Part shown: positions 1 through 7,251 of the stretch, piece after piece
Layout of the letters: each line of letters begins with the position of its first letter
Numbering within the stretch: the stretch's first letter is position 1
Source: JANXXV01 sp038230275
GTDB lineage: Bacteria > Acidobacteriota > Terriglobia > Bryobacterales > Bryobacteraceae
Direction of reading: 5' to 3'
Length of the DNA stretch: 49,414 bases
Assembly (NCBI GenBank): GCA_038230275.1
Contig: JBBRNO010000035.1
Location: forward strand, 1 to 49,414
Notes under the pieces: generated by a model
What the model was told of the DNA's origin: nothing
Databases searched by the model: none
What the model saw: the letters and a program-made list of their open reading frames with translations, nothing else
Made by a program: the position numbers and the translations under genes

Positions 1-2
1 CA

Positions 3-203
3 TGGATCGATGCCACCCTGGAGCCGGCACTCTCTGAGTACACGTTGACGCGTTGGGTGGCGCAGATTCCGGTTGGCGACTTGGCCGGCGGCATTGTCGA
101 AGCCCGCGCGCAGGACGGGCTGGGCGCTTGGCAATCGGGCGCGGAGACGCCGCTGTTTCCGAACGGAGTCGATGGCCCCACCATCCGGAGAATTTCCTCT
201 TGA
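3..203 (+). CDS. C-terminal end of a sulfite-oxidase-family molybdoenzyme (partial)
   Basis: This reading frame enters from the left edge and stops at TGA 201-203, giving about 66 residues of C-terminus. It contains a tryptophan followed by LEPALSEYTLTRW and then IVEARAQDGLGAWQ. That order (W, A/L-rich turn, 'Y..RRW', then a V-x-A-R-A-x-D-G strand and a Q) matches the Ig-like dimerisation domain that closes sulfite oxidase/YedY-like molybdopterin enzymes. The family assignment rests on this short tail only, and the catalytic domain lies outside the window. The stop codon overlaps the TTG start of the next gene, so the two are probably co-transcribed. Confidence 0.5.
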   Translation, partial: WIDATLEPALSEYTLTRWVAQIPVGDLAGGIVEARAQDGLGAWQSGAETPLFPNGVDGPTIRRISS

Positions 204-1264
204 CGGTCTGGCTGGTGATCGCCGTGGCTGCCGGTATCTTCTTTTTCCTGATGAAATCGCGCCGGAATTATATGGATCTGCCGGAGCTTCCGTCGAGTCC
301 TGGTCCCATGCCGCAAGACGTTACGGTGATCATCCCAGCTCGCAACGAAGAGAAGAATATCGAAAGAGTGGTCAAGAGTTTTCCGGGCGTGCCTGTGATC
401 GTGGTTGATGACGATTCCAGTGACAAGACGGCGGAATTGGCGCGCGCGGCGGGCGCGAGGGTGATCAAAGCGCCGCCGCTTTCCAAAGGCGCCGCAGGAA
501 AGCCGAATGCCTGCCAAGCCGGAGCGAACGCCTGCGAATCGGACTACCTCCTGTTTGTTGACGCCGACACCTACTACAAGCCGGAATTCCTCCCATCGTT
601 GATGGCCTACACACGGAGCGAGTCATTGGACATGGCTACCGCGTTTCTGAAACAGGATTGTGTGACGTGGTCTGAGAAGCTGGTATTGCCTTACGCTTTC
701 GCGCTGTACTTTTGCGGCGTGAATGCGCGGAACGTGAACTCTAAGAAGTCCTTCGATGCGCTGGCGAATGGCCAGTGCCTGTTGTTCCGGCGCAGCATTT
801 ACACCTTCATCGGCGGGCACGGGGCGGTGGCGGCCAGCATCATTGAAGACGTGATGCTGGCCTTCATCGCCAAGCGCCACCGTATCAAGCTGCGGGTGGT
901 GCGCGCGGAAAAGCTTGGCTCGGTTCGCATGTATGAAGGCATGGGAGCCATTTGGCGCGGATTTGAGAAGAACTCCTTCCGGTTTCTGCTGATTAACCGC
1001 TGGTGCGGGGCGCAGGTGGTCTGCTCTTCGATTCTGTTGACGTCCTACGCTCCCGTAATGGCTTGGCTGCTGTGGCATGAACGGTGGGGGCTGGCGGTGT
1101 TGTTCGGTCTGGCGCCCGCTATCTTTCTGCGCAGTTGGTATGGCAGCATCGGCCGGTCGCTGTTCTCGCCCATTGCGATTTATATCTTCCAATGCATTGC
1201 CATCTCCGCCATGTTTTCCAGCATGCACGGCCGTGGAGTGCTGTGGAAAGGCCGCAGGGTCTAA
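200..1264 (+). CDS. Membrane-associated family 2 glycosyltransferase
   Basis: The protein (354 aa from TTG 200) starts with a hydrophobic helix (about residues 2-18). A GT-A fold follows: VTVIIPARNEEKNIERV, VVDDDSSD, and the metal-binding DxD at FVDADTYY. A hydrophobic C-terminal third with several likely membrane helices comes last. The organisation resembles carotenoid or hopanoid-type glycosyltransferases (CrtQ/HpnI-like), which add a sugar to a lipid at the inner membrane; the acceptor is unknown. TTG 200 is chosen because it overlaps the preceding TGA and has GGAG nine bases upstream. An in-frame ATG at 53 would add 49 Arg-rich residues unlike the family. The next gene, a PlsC-like acyltransferase, begins two bases after its stop, so a lipid-modifying operon is plausible. 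Confidence 0.8.
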   Translation: MTVWLVIAVAAGIFFFLMKSRRNYMDLPELPSSPGPMPQDVTVIIPARNEEKNIERVVKSFPGVPVIVVDDDSSDKTAELARAAGARVIKAPPLSKGAAGKPNACQAGANACESDYLLFVDADTYYKPEFLPSLMAYTRSESLDMATAFLKQDCVTWSEKLVLPYAFALYFCGVNARNVNSKKSFDALANGQCLLFRRSIYTFIGGHGAVAASIIEDVMLAFIAKRHRIKLRVVRAEKLGSVRMYEGMGAIWRGFEKNSFRFLLINRWCGAQVVCSSILLTSYAPVMAWLLWHERWGLAVLFGLAPAIFLRSWYGSIGRSLFSPIAIYIFQCIAISAMFSSMHGRGVLWKGRRV

Positions 1265-1265
1265 C

Positions 1266-1973
1266 GTGGCGCCGCGGTATCCCGTCCCTTGGGATCTGGT
1301 TTTCGGATTAACGCCGTACATCCGTTCGGGCCGGGTGCGATCGGTGGATCAATTCACCGCGGCCGTATTGAGCCGTATGCATCCGGAGCCGCGGATTGAG
1401 GGCGTCTCGTATCTGCCCGCCGATCCGCGGTTCTTACTGGTCGCCAATCACTACCAGCGCAAGGGGCTGTGGATTCTGCATCCGGCGTCGGTCATTACGC
1501 AAGTCATCCGGCAGCACTACGGGCCCGGCGATCCGCCTGTACGTTGGATTGTGACCGCGAACTGGCCGCCGATTCGCATCGGCAAATGGCGCATTCCTTC
1601 GCCGGGCGATATGCTGCTGCCGCGCGTTGCGAATGCACTGGCTTGTTATCCGGTGTCGTTTGCGAAAAACAATCCAGGGTATACCGCCCGGTCCTTGCGG
1701 CGGATTTTGCGCGAGGCTCCGGGGGTGAATCGGCCGATCGGTCTGTTTCCAGAGGGCGTGGCCGGAGCGGCCGGGCGGCTTACCGATCCGCTGCCTGGAG
1801 TGGACCGGCTGATCTCGCATCTGGCGAAATTGGGACTGCCGGCGGTGCCGGTTGGGATTTCCGAAGCGGACCGCATGGTGATTCGAATCGGGGAAACTGT
1901 GAGCGTGGAGGAACTGCGGAGCAGTCCGGATGCGGCGCGGCTGTTGATGGAACGCATTCAAGGTTTGTTGTAG
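1266..1973 (+). CDS. PlsC-like acyltransferase with non-canonical active site
   Basis: This 235-aa protein starts at GTG 1266, directly after the glycosyltransferase stop. It has the layout of the glycerolphosphate acyltransferase superfamily: a block-I histidine in LLVANHYQRKG and a block-III LFPEGVAG. In canonical members block I is H-x4-D; here the position five after His is Gly and no Asp is nearby, so chemistry may differ or be lost. Family members transfer acyl chains to lysophospholipids or other lipids at the cytoplasmic membrane. Pairing with the glycosyltransferase suggests acylation of a glycolipid or ornithine-type lipid, which is inference. The 3' half is duplicated at 2983-3405. 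Confidence 0.7.
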   Translation: MAPRYPVPWDLVFGLTPYIRSGRVRSVDQFTAAVLSRMHPEPRIEGVSYLPADPRFLLVANHYQRKGLWILHPASVITQVIRQHYGPGDPPVRWIVTANWPPIRIGKWRIPSPGDMLLPRVANALACYPVSFAKNNPGYTARSLRRILREAPGVNRPIGLFPEGVAGAAGRLTDPLPGVDRLISHLAKLGLPAVPVGISEADRMVIRIGETVSVEELRSSPDAARLLMERIQGLL

Positions 1974-2030
1974 CGCTGATCGCTTAACGCTGCGCCCGCT
2001 CCGCTCAATCACTGAAGTGATACTTGTCTT
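1605..2030 (+). repeat. Direct repeat copy A (3' half of acyltransferase plus downstream flank)
   Basis: These 426 bases align end to end with 2983-3405 in the same orientation. By hand count there are about 49 differences including three deleted bases, roughly 88% identity. The match begins at GGCGAT inside the acyltransferase gene, runs through its stop and ends after TGATACTTGTCTT, past the gene. Both copies keep a small hairpin after the stop (ATCAC-TGAA-GTGAT, 2008-2021 here). The toxin-antitoxin-like pair lies between the two copies. Confidence 0.9.
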
Positions 2031-2222
2031 CTCAATGGTCGGGTCAAGTGCGGAAAATCCTACCTCGGGGACAGATAACCGTAAAAATTTAGTTTGGGGT
2101 AGAGCTGGAAACAAAGCCGGGCGTCGCTAATATCAGCGGTAGGTGGCGTGGTGGTCTACTGCTTCACTGCTCAGGCGTCCGCGCTGGTCGAAAGATTGGT
2201 CGTCTATACTTGGGGAAGAATC

Positions 2223-2540
2223 ATGCCAAAGGAATACATTGAGGAGCGGGATGGTGGCTTCTATGTCGCCGGTACACGGGTAACTTTAGACTCCATCGTA
2301 TATGCGTTCTTGCGCGGTGAGTCTCCAGAGGGGATTGCTGAGTCATTTCCCGCCGTTAGCCTTGAGCAGATCTTCGGTACACTCGCGTACTACGTAGCCA
2401 ATCGCCAGGTTGTGGATCAGTATCTAAGCGCGGGCCGCGCTGAATTTGAGGTGCTCCGCCAGGAGTGGCGAAGGAGCCACCCTGTTCTCTATCAGAGACT
2501 GGTGCAGGCCCAGCATCGAAGTCAAGTGCCCGGAGTGTGA
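2223..2540 (+). CDS. DUF433 family antitoxin-like protein
   Basis: A small protein of 105 aa. The N-terminus (IEERDGGFYVAGTRVTLD, then SPEGIAESFPAVSLEQIFG) is the typical DUF433 pattern: a beta-hairpin that names the 'G-x-R-V/I-x-L-D' turn, followed by a helix-turn-helix-like segment. DUF433 proteins are predicted DNA-binding antitoxins usually paired with DUF5615 proteins. ATG 2223 is preferred because GGGGAAG sits six bases upstream; the frame stays open to 2148 but without a better site. A TATACT element at 2205-2210 may be a promoter -10 box. The stop overlaps the GTG of the next gene (GTGA), so the pair is translationally coupled. Confidence 0.85.
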   Translation: MPKEYIEERDGGFYVAGTRVTLDSIVYAFLRGESPEGIAESFPAVSLEQIFGTLAYYVANRQVVDQYLSAGRAEFEVLRQEWRRSHPVLYQRLVQAQHRSQVPGV

Positions 2541-2887
2541 GGCCGCGATTCCAAGCCGACGCCGATTTTAACAACAAGATCCTGGCTGGTGTCCGGCGGC
2601 GGGAACCTGCTATTGATTTCCGTAGCGCCTGGGACGGTGAAGTGATTGGGTTGTCCGACCCCGAGGTTCTTCGCAGTGCATCCGAGGCGGCTCGAATTCT
2701 TGTATCTCATGACCGAAGGACGATGCCCGGACACTTCGCCACATTTATTAAAGGCCAGCCGAGCCCCGGCGTTCTAATCGTTTCTCAAGAACTTGAAATC
2801 GGCACCGCGATTGATGATCTAATTCTGGTTTGGGCGACGACCGGCGCCAGCGAGTGGGTGAATCGGATCGGCTATCTTCCCATTTAG
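2537..2887 (+). CDS. DUF5615 PIN-like toxin candidate
   Basis: The 116-aa product starts RPRFQADADFNNKIL, the hallmark acidic N-terminus of DUF5615 (PIN-like, Mut7-C-related) proteins. It continues with GLSDPEVLRSASEAARILVSHDRRTMP, where the second acidic cluster (SDPEVL and HDRRT) supplies the other predicted metal-binding residues. Members are thought to be RNase-type toxins controlled by DUF433 partners; activity is not proven for most. The GTG at 2537 overlaps the antitoxin stop. The gene appears full length and all expected acidic residues are present, so it may be functional. About 95 bases follow with no recognisable gene before repeat copy B begins. Confidence 0.8.
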   Translation: MRPRFQADADFNNKILAGVRRREPAIDFRSAWDGEVIGLSDPEVLRSASEAARILVSHDRRTMPGHFATFIKGQPSPGVLIVSQELEIGTAIDDLILVWATTGASEWVNRIGYLPI

Positions 2888-2982
2888 TTCCCTGTACGGA
2901 ACGTTACCAGACCCGCCTCCGCCATCCGACCTGACGTGCTCGTGATCATCGAGTTCCAAGATCGGACCAACTCGTACAACAT

Positions 2983-3349
2983 GGCGATGTGCTGTTGCCG
3001 CGAGTTGCGAATGCACTGGCTTGTTATCCGGTCTCGTTTGCGAAGAACAATCCTGGATATACCGCCCGGTCCTTGCGGCGGATTTTGCGCGAGGCCCCGG
3101 GGTTGAACCGGCCGATCGGCCTGTTTCCGGAAGGCGTGGCCGGTGCGGCGGGGGCTTACCGATCCGCTGCCTGGAGTAGACCGGCTGATCTGCCACTTGG
3201 CGAAGTTGGGGCTGCCCGCCGTGCCCGTGGGGATTTCTGAGGCGGACTGCATGGTGATTCGAATTGGGGAAGTTGTGAGTGTGGAAGAACTGCGGAGCAG
3301 TCCGGATGCGGCGCAGCTGTTGATGGGACGGATTCAGGGCCTGGTGTAG
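2983..3349 (+). pseudogene. Truncated, frameshifted copy of the PlsC-like acyltransferase
   Basis: It encodes the C-terminal half of the acyltransferase at 1266-1973 but lacks the N-terminal 113 or so residues, including the active-site histidine. A two-base loss in the G-rich run near 3150 shifts the frame just after FPEGVAGAAG. The first part is read up to about 3150 and the rest continues in another frame from LTDPLPGVDRL to the TAG at 3347-3349. Outside the lesion the inferred protein is nearly identical to the intact copy, for example SFAKNNPGYTARSLRRILRE in both. It has no start or ribosome-binding site of its own. Confidence 0.85.
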
Positions 3350-3405
3350 CGCTGACCGCTCAACGCTGCGCCCGCTCCATCAATCACTGAAGTGATACTC
3401 GTCTT
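2983..3405 (+). repeat. Direct repeat copy B
   Basis: This is the partner of 1605-2030, 423 bases long and in the same orientation. Many of the differences are at codon third positions. The 3' flank after the stop, including the ATCAC-TGAA-GTGAT hairpin at 3383-3396, is also kept, so the unit is a DNA segment rather than a retrocopy of the coding sequence. Confidence 0.9.
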
Positions 3406-3539
3406 TAATACAATTTCCGAACAGTCAACATAAGAGACTTGCCGACGCCAGCCTGCTTCGCGTGTCCATGATCACATATTCCAAGGTGGAATCAGTTTGT
3501 TCAGTAGAGATGCAGGGGCGAAGAGTTTTCCAATCAAAA

Positions 3540-3943
3540 GCAGCAACTGGCCAGCCGGGTTATAAGCCGGTTTCTGTACCTCTTTTGGAGGCGGTAGTCA
3601 TTCGTCTGGGCCGGACATTACTGCCCGGCTCTAGCAACCTACCCGGAAGTTTAACGGAGCGGGCCGCTCCTTCTCCCCTATTTGGTCTTGCTCCGCATGG
3701 GGTTTTCACTGCCATCCGGATTGCTCCGGACGCGGTGCGCTCTTACCGCACCTTTTCACCCTTACCGCTAAGTTCGTAAGTTTCCTTACTATCAAGCGGC
3801 GGTATATTTTCTGTTGCACTTTCCGTAGCCCTCGCGTTCCCACGAGAACCCCCGGCCGTTAGCCGGCATGCCGCCCTATGGAGACCGGACTTTCCTCCCG
3901 CCGAAGCGAGCGACTACCTGCCCGGCAAGCCAGTTCTCTGCCT
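3540..3943 (-). ncRNA. rnpB: RNase P RNA, bacterial type A
   Basis: Read on the minus strand, the sequence carries the universal RNase P core. GGGCAGGTAGTCGC is followed by CGGGAGGAAAGTCCGG near the 5' end, GTGCAACAGAAAATATACCG (J11/12-P11 region) lies in the middle, and GAATGACTACCGCCTCC is near the 3' end. The 5' end (AACTGGC at about 3929-3935) pairs with the 3' end (GCCAGTT at about 3547-3553) to make helix P1, which sets the approximate boundaries. The RNA is the catalytic subunit that trims tRNA 5' leaders. Ends are accurate to about five bases. The open frame on the other strand (3462-3779) is a shadow. Direct repeat B ends about 135 bases beyond its 3' end. Confidence 0.95.
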
Positions 3944-3948
3944 CTAAA

Positions 3949-3954
3949 AGTATA
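3949..3954 (-). promoter_or_regulatory. Probable -10 element of the rnpB promoter
   Basis: On the minus strand TATACT lies here, about seven bases before the inferred 5' end of RNase P RNA. No good TTGACA match is seen 17 bases further upstream, so only the -10 box is called. Confidence 0.5.
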
Positions 3955-4083
3955 CCTGAAACCTTAAATGGGTTTCGGAGTCTTATGAACGAGTTAGTGT
4001 ATCCTGAAAACAGATCGAGCGGCTGCTAGCTTTGGCGCCGCTGGGTTCACATGAAAGTAACAGACGACAGAGGGGGAAGTTCT

Positions 4084-7000
4084 ATGAGGCGTTACGCTGC
4101 GGTACTTTTTCTCTTCTCCATATTTAGTTCCAGCCTATATTCGCAGGGATTGAATACTACGGCATCGAAAGATGACTGGGAAGAGATCAATTTTGAGTTC
4201 AATTCGGCTGTATTAGCCGATGGATATCCAAGTCTGTTGCGCTTGGCGGATTTGCTGCAAAAGCACGGTGATTACAAAGTCAAGATCGAAGGCAACGCGG
4301 ATAAGATCGGCTCAAATAACTATAACGAGAAGTTGGGTCAGAAGCGCGCCGATGCGGTGAAGGCGTTTCTGGTTAAGTATGGGGCGGCCCCAGGGCAACT
4401 CTCGACGGTGACGTTGGGCAAGCGCAATCCTAAGGTGGACAACGGCAACAAAGATGGGCGATTTATGAACCGCCGTGTCATGTTGACCGTGACGGACGGA
4501 CAGGGCAAGATTGTCAGCGCCGGCACCATTGGAGATGCGATTACAGCCATGGCGGGCGATTCTGCCATGAGCAAGAAATGCTGCGACGACATTTTGAAGC
4601 GGCTGGACAAGCTGGATGAGATTGCCGACATGCTGCGCGGCATGAAGGGCGAAAACGATGCGCTGAAGCGAGATCTGGGCGACCTACGCAAAGCTCAGAG
4701 CGATCTGGATGCCTACGTAAAGGGCATGCCCAAGCCGCTGACCAGTGGCGAGACCGCATCCATTGTGGATACGCGGACTGCCGAGCAGATTGAGAAAGCG
4801 AGAATGCCGCGATTTGCGATTGTTGGAATCAACGCCGGCGTGGACGGAAATGGCGATTTGACGTTTAGCGGACGCGGCCGTTATTTCGCTCCGTTCAAGG
4901 AACAGTTTGCCATTCAAGCCCAGGGCGAGTACATGGGCTTCAGGGGACGCAAGGAAGGGCAGTTCGATGTCGGTATCGTGGACCGGTTCATTCCGCGGGC
5001 GCAAGCGGGCGTATTTGCCAGCTTCAAGCACGTGGATATGAGCGGGATGCAGCATGGCGGAAATCTGGGCCAGGCATCGTTCACAATCGACTACTTGTTT
5101 ACACGCGGTAAAGTGGGTCTCTTCGGATCGAAGGGCTTCATGAATAGCGCGGTAATCAATGAGACCAGCCCGATCATCAACGGCTTTGTGTCGAAAAGCC
5201 TGATTGACCAGACCTATCTGGCCATCGTGGATCAGATCGGCGCCAGCACGACCCTCGGCCTGAACAAGAATAACTATCTGGAAGGGAACTTCGGTTATCT
5301 GAAGAGCCACGGTGGCGCGGACCGCCCCGGTGGAACTCTGCGTTTTGTCTTCCCGCTGAGCGAGCGCTTCGCGTTCACGCTGGAAGGCGGAATGAACGAA
5401 ACCTTCATAGGCCGCAACAACAACGGCCGGGTAGTTGCCGGATTCCAGTTCGGAAACTTCATGCATCCAAAGGATTACCTGGAAGGCTACAACGGGATTC
5501 AACATGCCGTGCCGGTGGATATTCCCCGCGTGCGGTATGAAGTGTTGACGCGGCGCATTCAGACCGGCGGCAACCAGGCTCCGGTAGCCGATGCGGGACC
5601 CGATCAGTTGGGCATCGCCCCGGGCACCGTTACTTTGAATGGCAGCGGCTCGTTCGATCCGGATGGCGATCCCATTACGTATCAATGGAGCCAGGTTGCC
5701 GGACCGAGCGTTTCGATTTCCGGAACCAGCTCAGCGACGGCGTCATTCCCGTCGGTAGCAGGCCAGAGTTATGCGTTCCGCCTGACGGTGAAGGACGACA
5801 AGGGCGCGCAGGGAATCGCGCGAACCTCTGTTACCACGCAACAGCCGGTGACGCAGCAACAGGTACAGATCATTCGCTTCCAGGCGAGCCCGACCAATAT
5901 CAAGCCCGGCCAGTCCTCCACTATCGACTGGCAGGTTTTGAATGCGGATTCGGTGATCATCAGCGAACTGGGTACGGTTGACGCGAAGAACGGCACCAGA
6001 GCCGTAACACCCGCCAAGACCACGCAATACACCTTGACTGCGCGCAACAGCGTGAGTCAGGCCACGGCGACGACCACCATCACGGTGGAAGAACTGCCGG
6101 CGGTGCAGTTCCTGTCGTGCAGTGTTTCTCCAACGAACATTCTGCTTGGGGAGAGTGCGACCATCAACTATGCGACGTCGAATGCCGACAGCGTATCGAT
6201 CAGCCCCGGGATTGGCGCGGTGCCAGCCAGCGGATCTAGAGTTGTCAGCCCGACCGAGACCACCAGCTATACACTCACCGCGGCCAACGCCCGCGGGCCG
6301 GTTACCTGCGGTGTGACGGTTACAGTCAACTCCGTACCGGTGCCCCGCGTGGTGAACTTCGCGGCTAACCCGACCACCATTCAACAAGGACAGGCCTCTA
6401 CACTGACCTGGACGGTGGAGAATGCGACTAGCGTTTCCATCAGCACTTTGGGCGCAGTCGCGCTGAATGGTTCACAGGATGTTCGTCCGCAGGAGACCAT
6501 CACCTATGTATTGACGGCGACCAACAAGACTGGCTCGGCGACGGCCAACGCAACTGTGACCGTTACGAAACCGGTGGTTCCCAATCCGGTGACGCTGACG
6601 GCTTGTACAGCTTCGCCGGCCACTTCGGCCAAACCGGGTGATCCGGTGGTTCTCTCCTATACGGCGACCAATGCAACCGCACTCTCCATTAGTGGAGTAA
6701 CGGGCGCAACCATTACCGGCCCGGTGACTGTGAATCCCACCGGCAACACTACCTACACCATCACTGCCACAGGCGCAAACAATACGACCGCTACTTGCAG
6801 TATTGCGGTAACTGTTACGCCCGTGCAGCCACCGACGGCGATCATCAGCGGACCGTCGACGGTTGAAACCATCTACCGTCAGCTTAATGTGGATGCGTCG
6901 CAGTCGGTGAATCCGGCGGGCGGTCCATTAACCTACTTCTGGGAACCACTGAGCACTGGAGCCGCGGTTCTGGATCAGGGACAGGCGGTAACCAGAGTGC

Positions 7001-7113
7001 AGTTGGGTGGACTTCTGGGTGATTACATCTTCAAGTTGACCGTGCGCAATGCGGCCGGCTTGCAGGATAGCACCACGGTGACTATCCGGTTCAGAAACAC
7101 CAACCCGCACTAA
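4084..7113 (+). CDS. Secreted OmpA-domain protein with coiled coil, barrel-like region and PKD/Ig-like repeats
   Basis: The 1009-aa product begins with a signal peptide (MRRYAAVLFLFSIFSSSLYS). ATG 4084 is chosen because AGGGGGAAG precedes it; an ATG at 4051 would add 11 polar residues before the signal. Residues about 35-137 form an OmpA-type peptidoglycan-binding domain (INFEFNSAVL, GNADKIGSNNYNEKLGQKRA, NRRVMLTV). About 165-212 is a short charged coiled coil. About 240-480 is rich in alternating aromatic/glycine strands, like an outer-membrane barrel. Then a PKD domain (APVADAGPDQ, SFDPDGDPITYQWSQ), four Ig-like repeats of roughly 85 aa that share the SISxLGxVxxxGSxxVxPxxTTxYTLTA pattern, and a final PKD-like domain. 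The likely role is envelope anchoring with surface adhesion or structure; the exact function is unknown. Confidence 0.8.
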   Translation: MRRYAAVLFLFSIFSSSLYSQGLNTTASKDDWEEINFEFNSAVLADGYPSLLRLADLLQKHGDYKVKIEGNADKIGSNNYNEKLGQKRADAVKAFLVKYGAAPGQLSTVTLGKRNPKVDNGNKDGRFMNRRVMLTVTDGQGKIVSAGTIGDAITAMAGDSAMSKKCCDDILKRLDKLDEIADMLRGMKGENDALKRDLGDLRKAQSDLDAYVKGMPKPLTSGETASIVDTRTAEQIEKARMPRFAIVGINAGVDGNGDLTFSGRGRYFAPFKEQFAIQAQGEYMGFRGRKEGQFDVGIVDRFIPRAQAGVFASFKHVDMSGMQHGGNLGQASFTIDYLFTRGKVGLFGSKGFMNSAVINETSPIINGFVSKSLIDQTYLAIVDQIGASTTLGLNKNNYLEGNFGYLKSHGGADRPGGTLRFVFPLSERFAFTLEGGMNETFIGRNNNGRVVAGFQFGNFMHPKDYLEGYNGIQHAVPVDIPRVRYEVLTRRIQTGGNQAPVADAGPDQLGIAPGTVTLNGSGSFDPDGDPITYQWSQVAGPSVSISGTSSATASFPSVAGQSYAFRLTVKDDKGAQGIARTSVTTQQPVTQQQVQIIRFQASPTNIKPGQSSTIDWQVLNADSVIISELGTVDAKNGTRAVTPAKTTQYTLTARNSVSQATATTTITVEELPAVQFLSCSVSPTNILLGESATINYATSNADSVSISPGIGAVPASGSRVVSPTETTSYTLTAANARGPVTCGVTVTVNSVPVPRVVNFAANPTTIQQGQASTLTWTVENATSVSISTLGAVALNGSQDVRPQETITYVLTATNKTGSATANATVTVTKPVVPNPVTLTACTASPATSAKPGDPVVLSYTATNATALSISGVTGATITGPVTVNPTGNTTYTITATGANNTTATCSIAVTVTPVQPPTAIISGPSTVETIYRQLNVDASQSVNPAGGPLTYFWEPLSTGAAVLDQGQAVTRVQLGGLLGDYIFKLTVRNAAGLQDSTTVTIRFRNTNPH

Positions 7114-7141
7114 GCTCCTCACGCGGGTGGTAACAAATTGC

Positions 7142-7171
7142 AGGACCGGTCTTCGGGCCGGTCCTTTTTTT
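7142..7171 (+). terminator. Rho-independent terminator of the OmpA/PKD gene
   Basis: AGGACCGG (7142-7149) pairs perfectly with CCGGTCCT (7158-7165) around an eight-base loop, and a run of seven T follows. It lies 28 bases after the stop codon. Confidence 0.92.
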
Positions 7172-7251
7172 ATGCTCATTCGACACCAACGAACTCCGCG
7201 GCACGTCGTAGCATAAGAAGAATCGACTTTCCGTAGCGACAGGAGACCTGA

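Noticed and set aside
623..1321. A 232-aa open frame antisense to the glycosyltransferase
   Set aside because: It has no motif or start signal, while the plus strand has the full GT2 pattern.
2031..2222. CGGGGACAGATAACC at about 2076 as a transposon-associated repeat remnant
   Set aside because: The motif recalls sequences near REP-associated transposases, but there is one copy, no inverted partner and no transposase.
3478..3492. Inverted repeat ATTCCA-AGG-TGGAAT as rnpB terminator
   Set aside because: It lies about 50 bases past the RNA end and has no T run on the minus strand; too weak to call.
3462..3779. Open frame of 105 aa on the plus strand
   Set aside because: It overlaps RNase P RNA on the other strand; its peptide follows the RNA's conserved positions and has no ribosome-binding site.
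4684..5685. A 333-aa open frame antisense to the OmpA/PKD gene
   Set aside because: No recognisable domain; explained by codon bias of the real gene.
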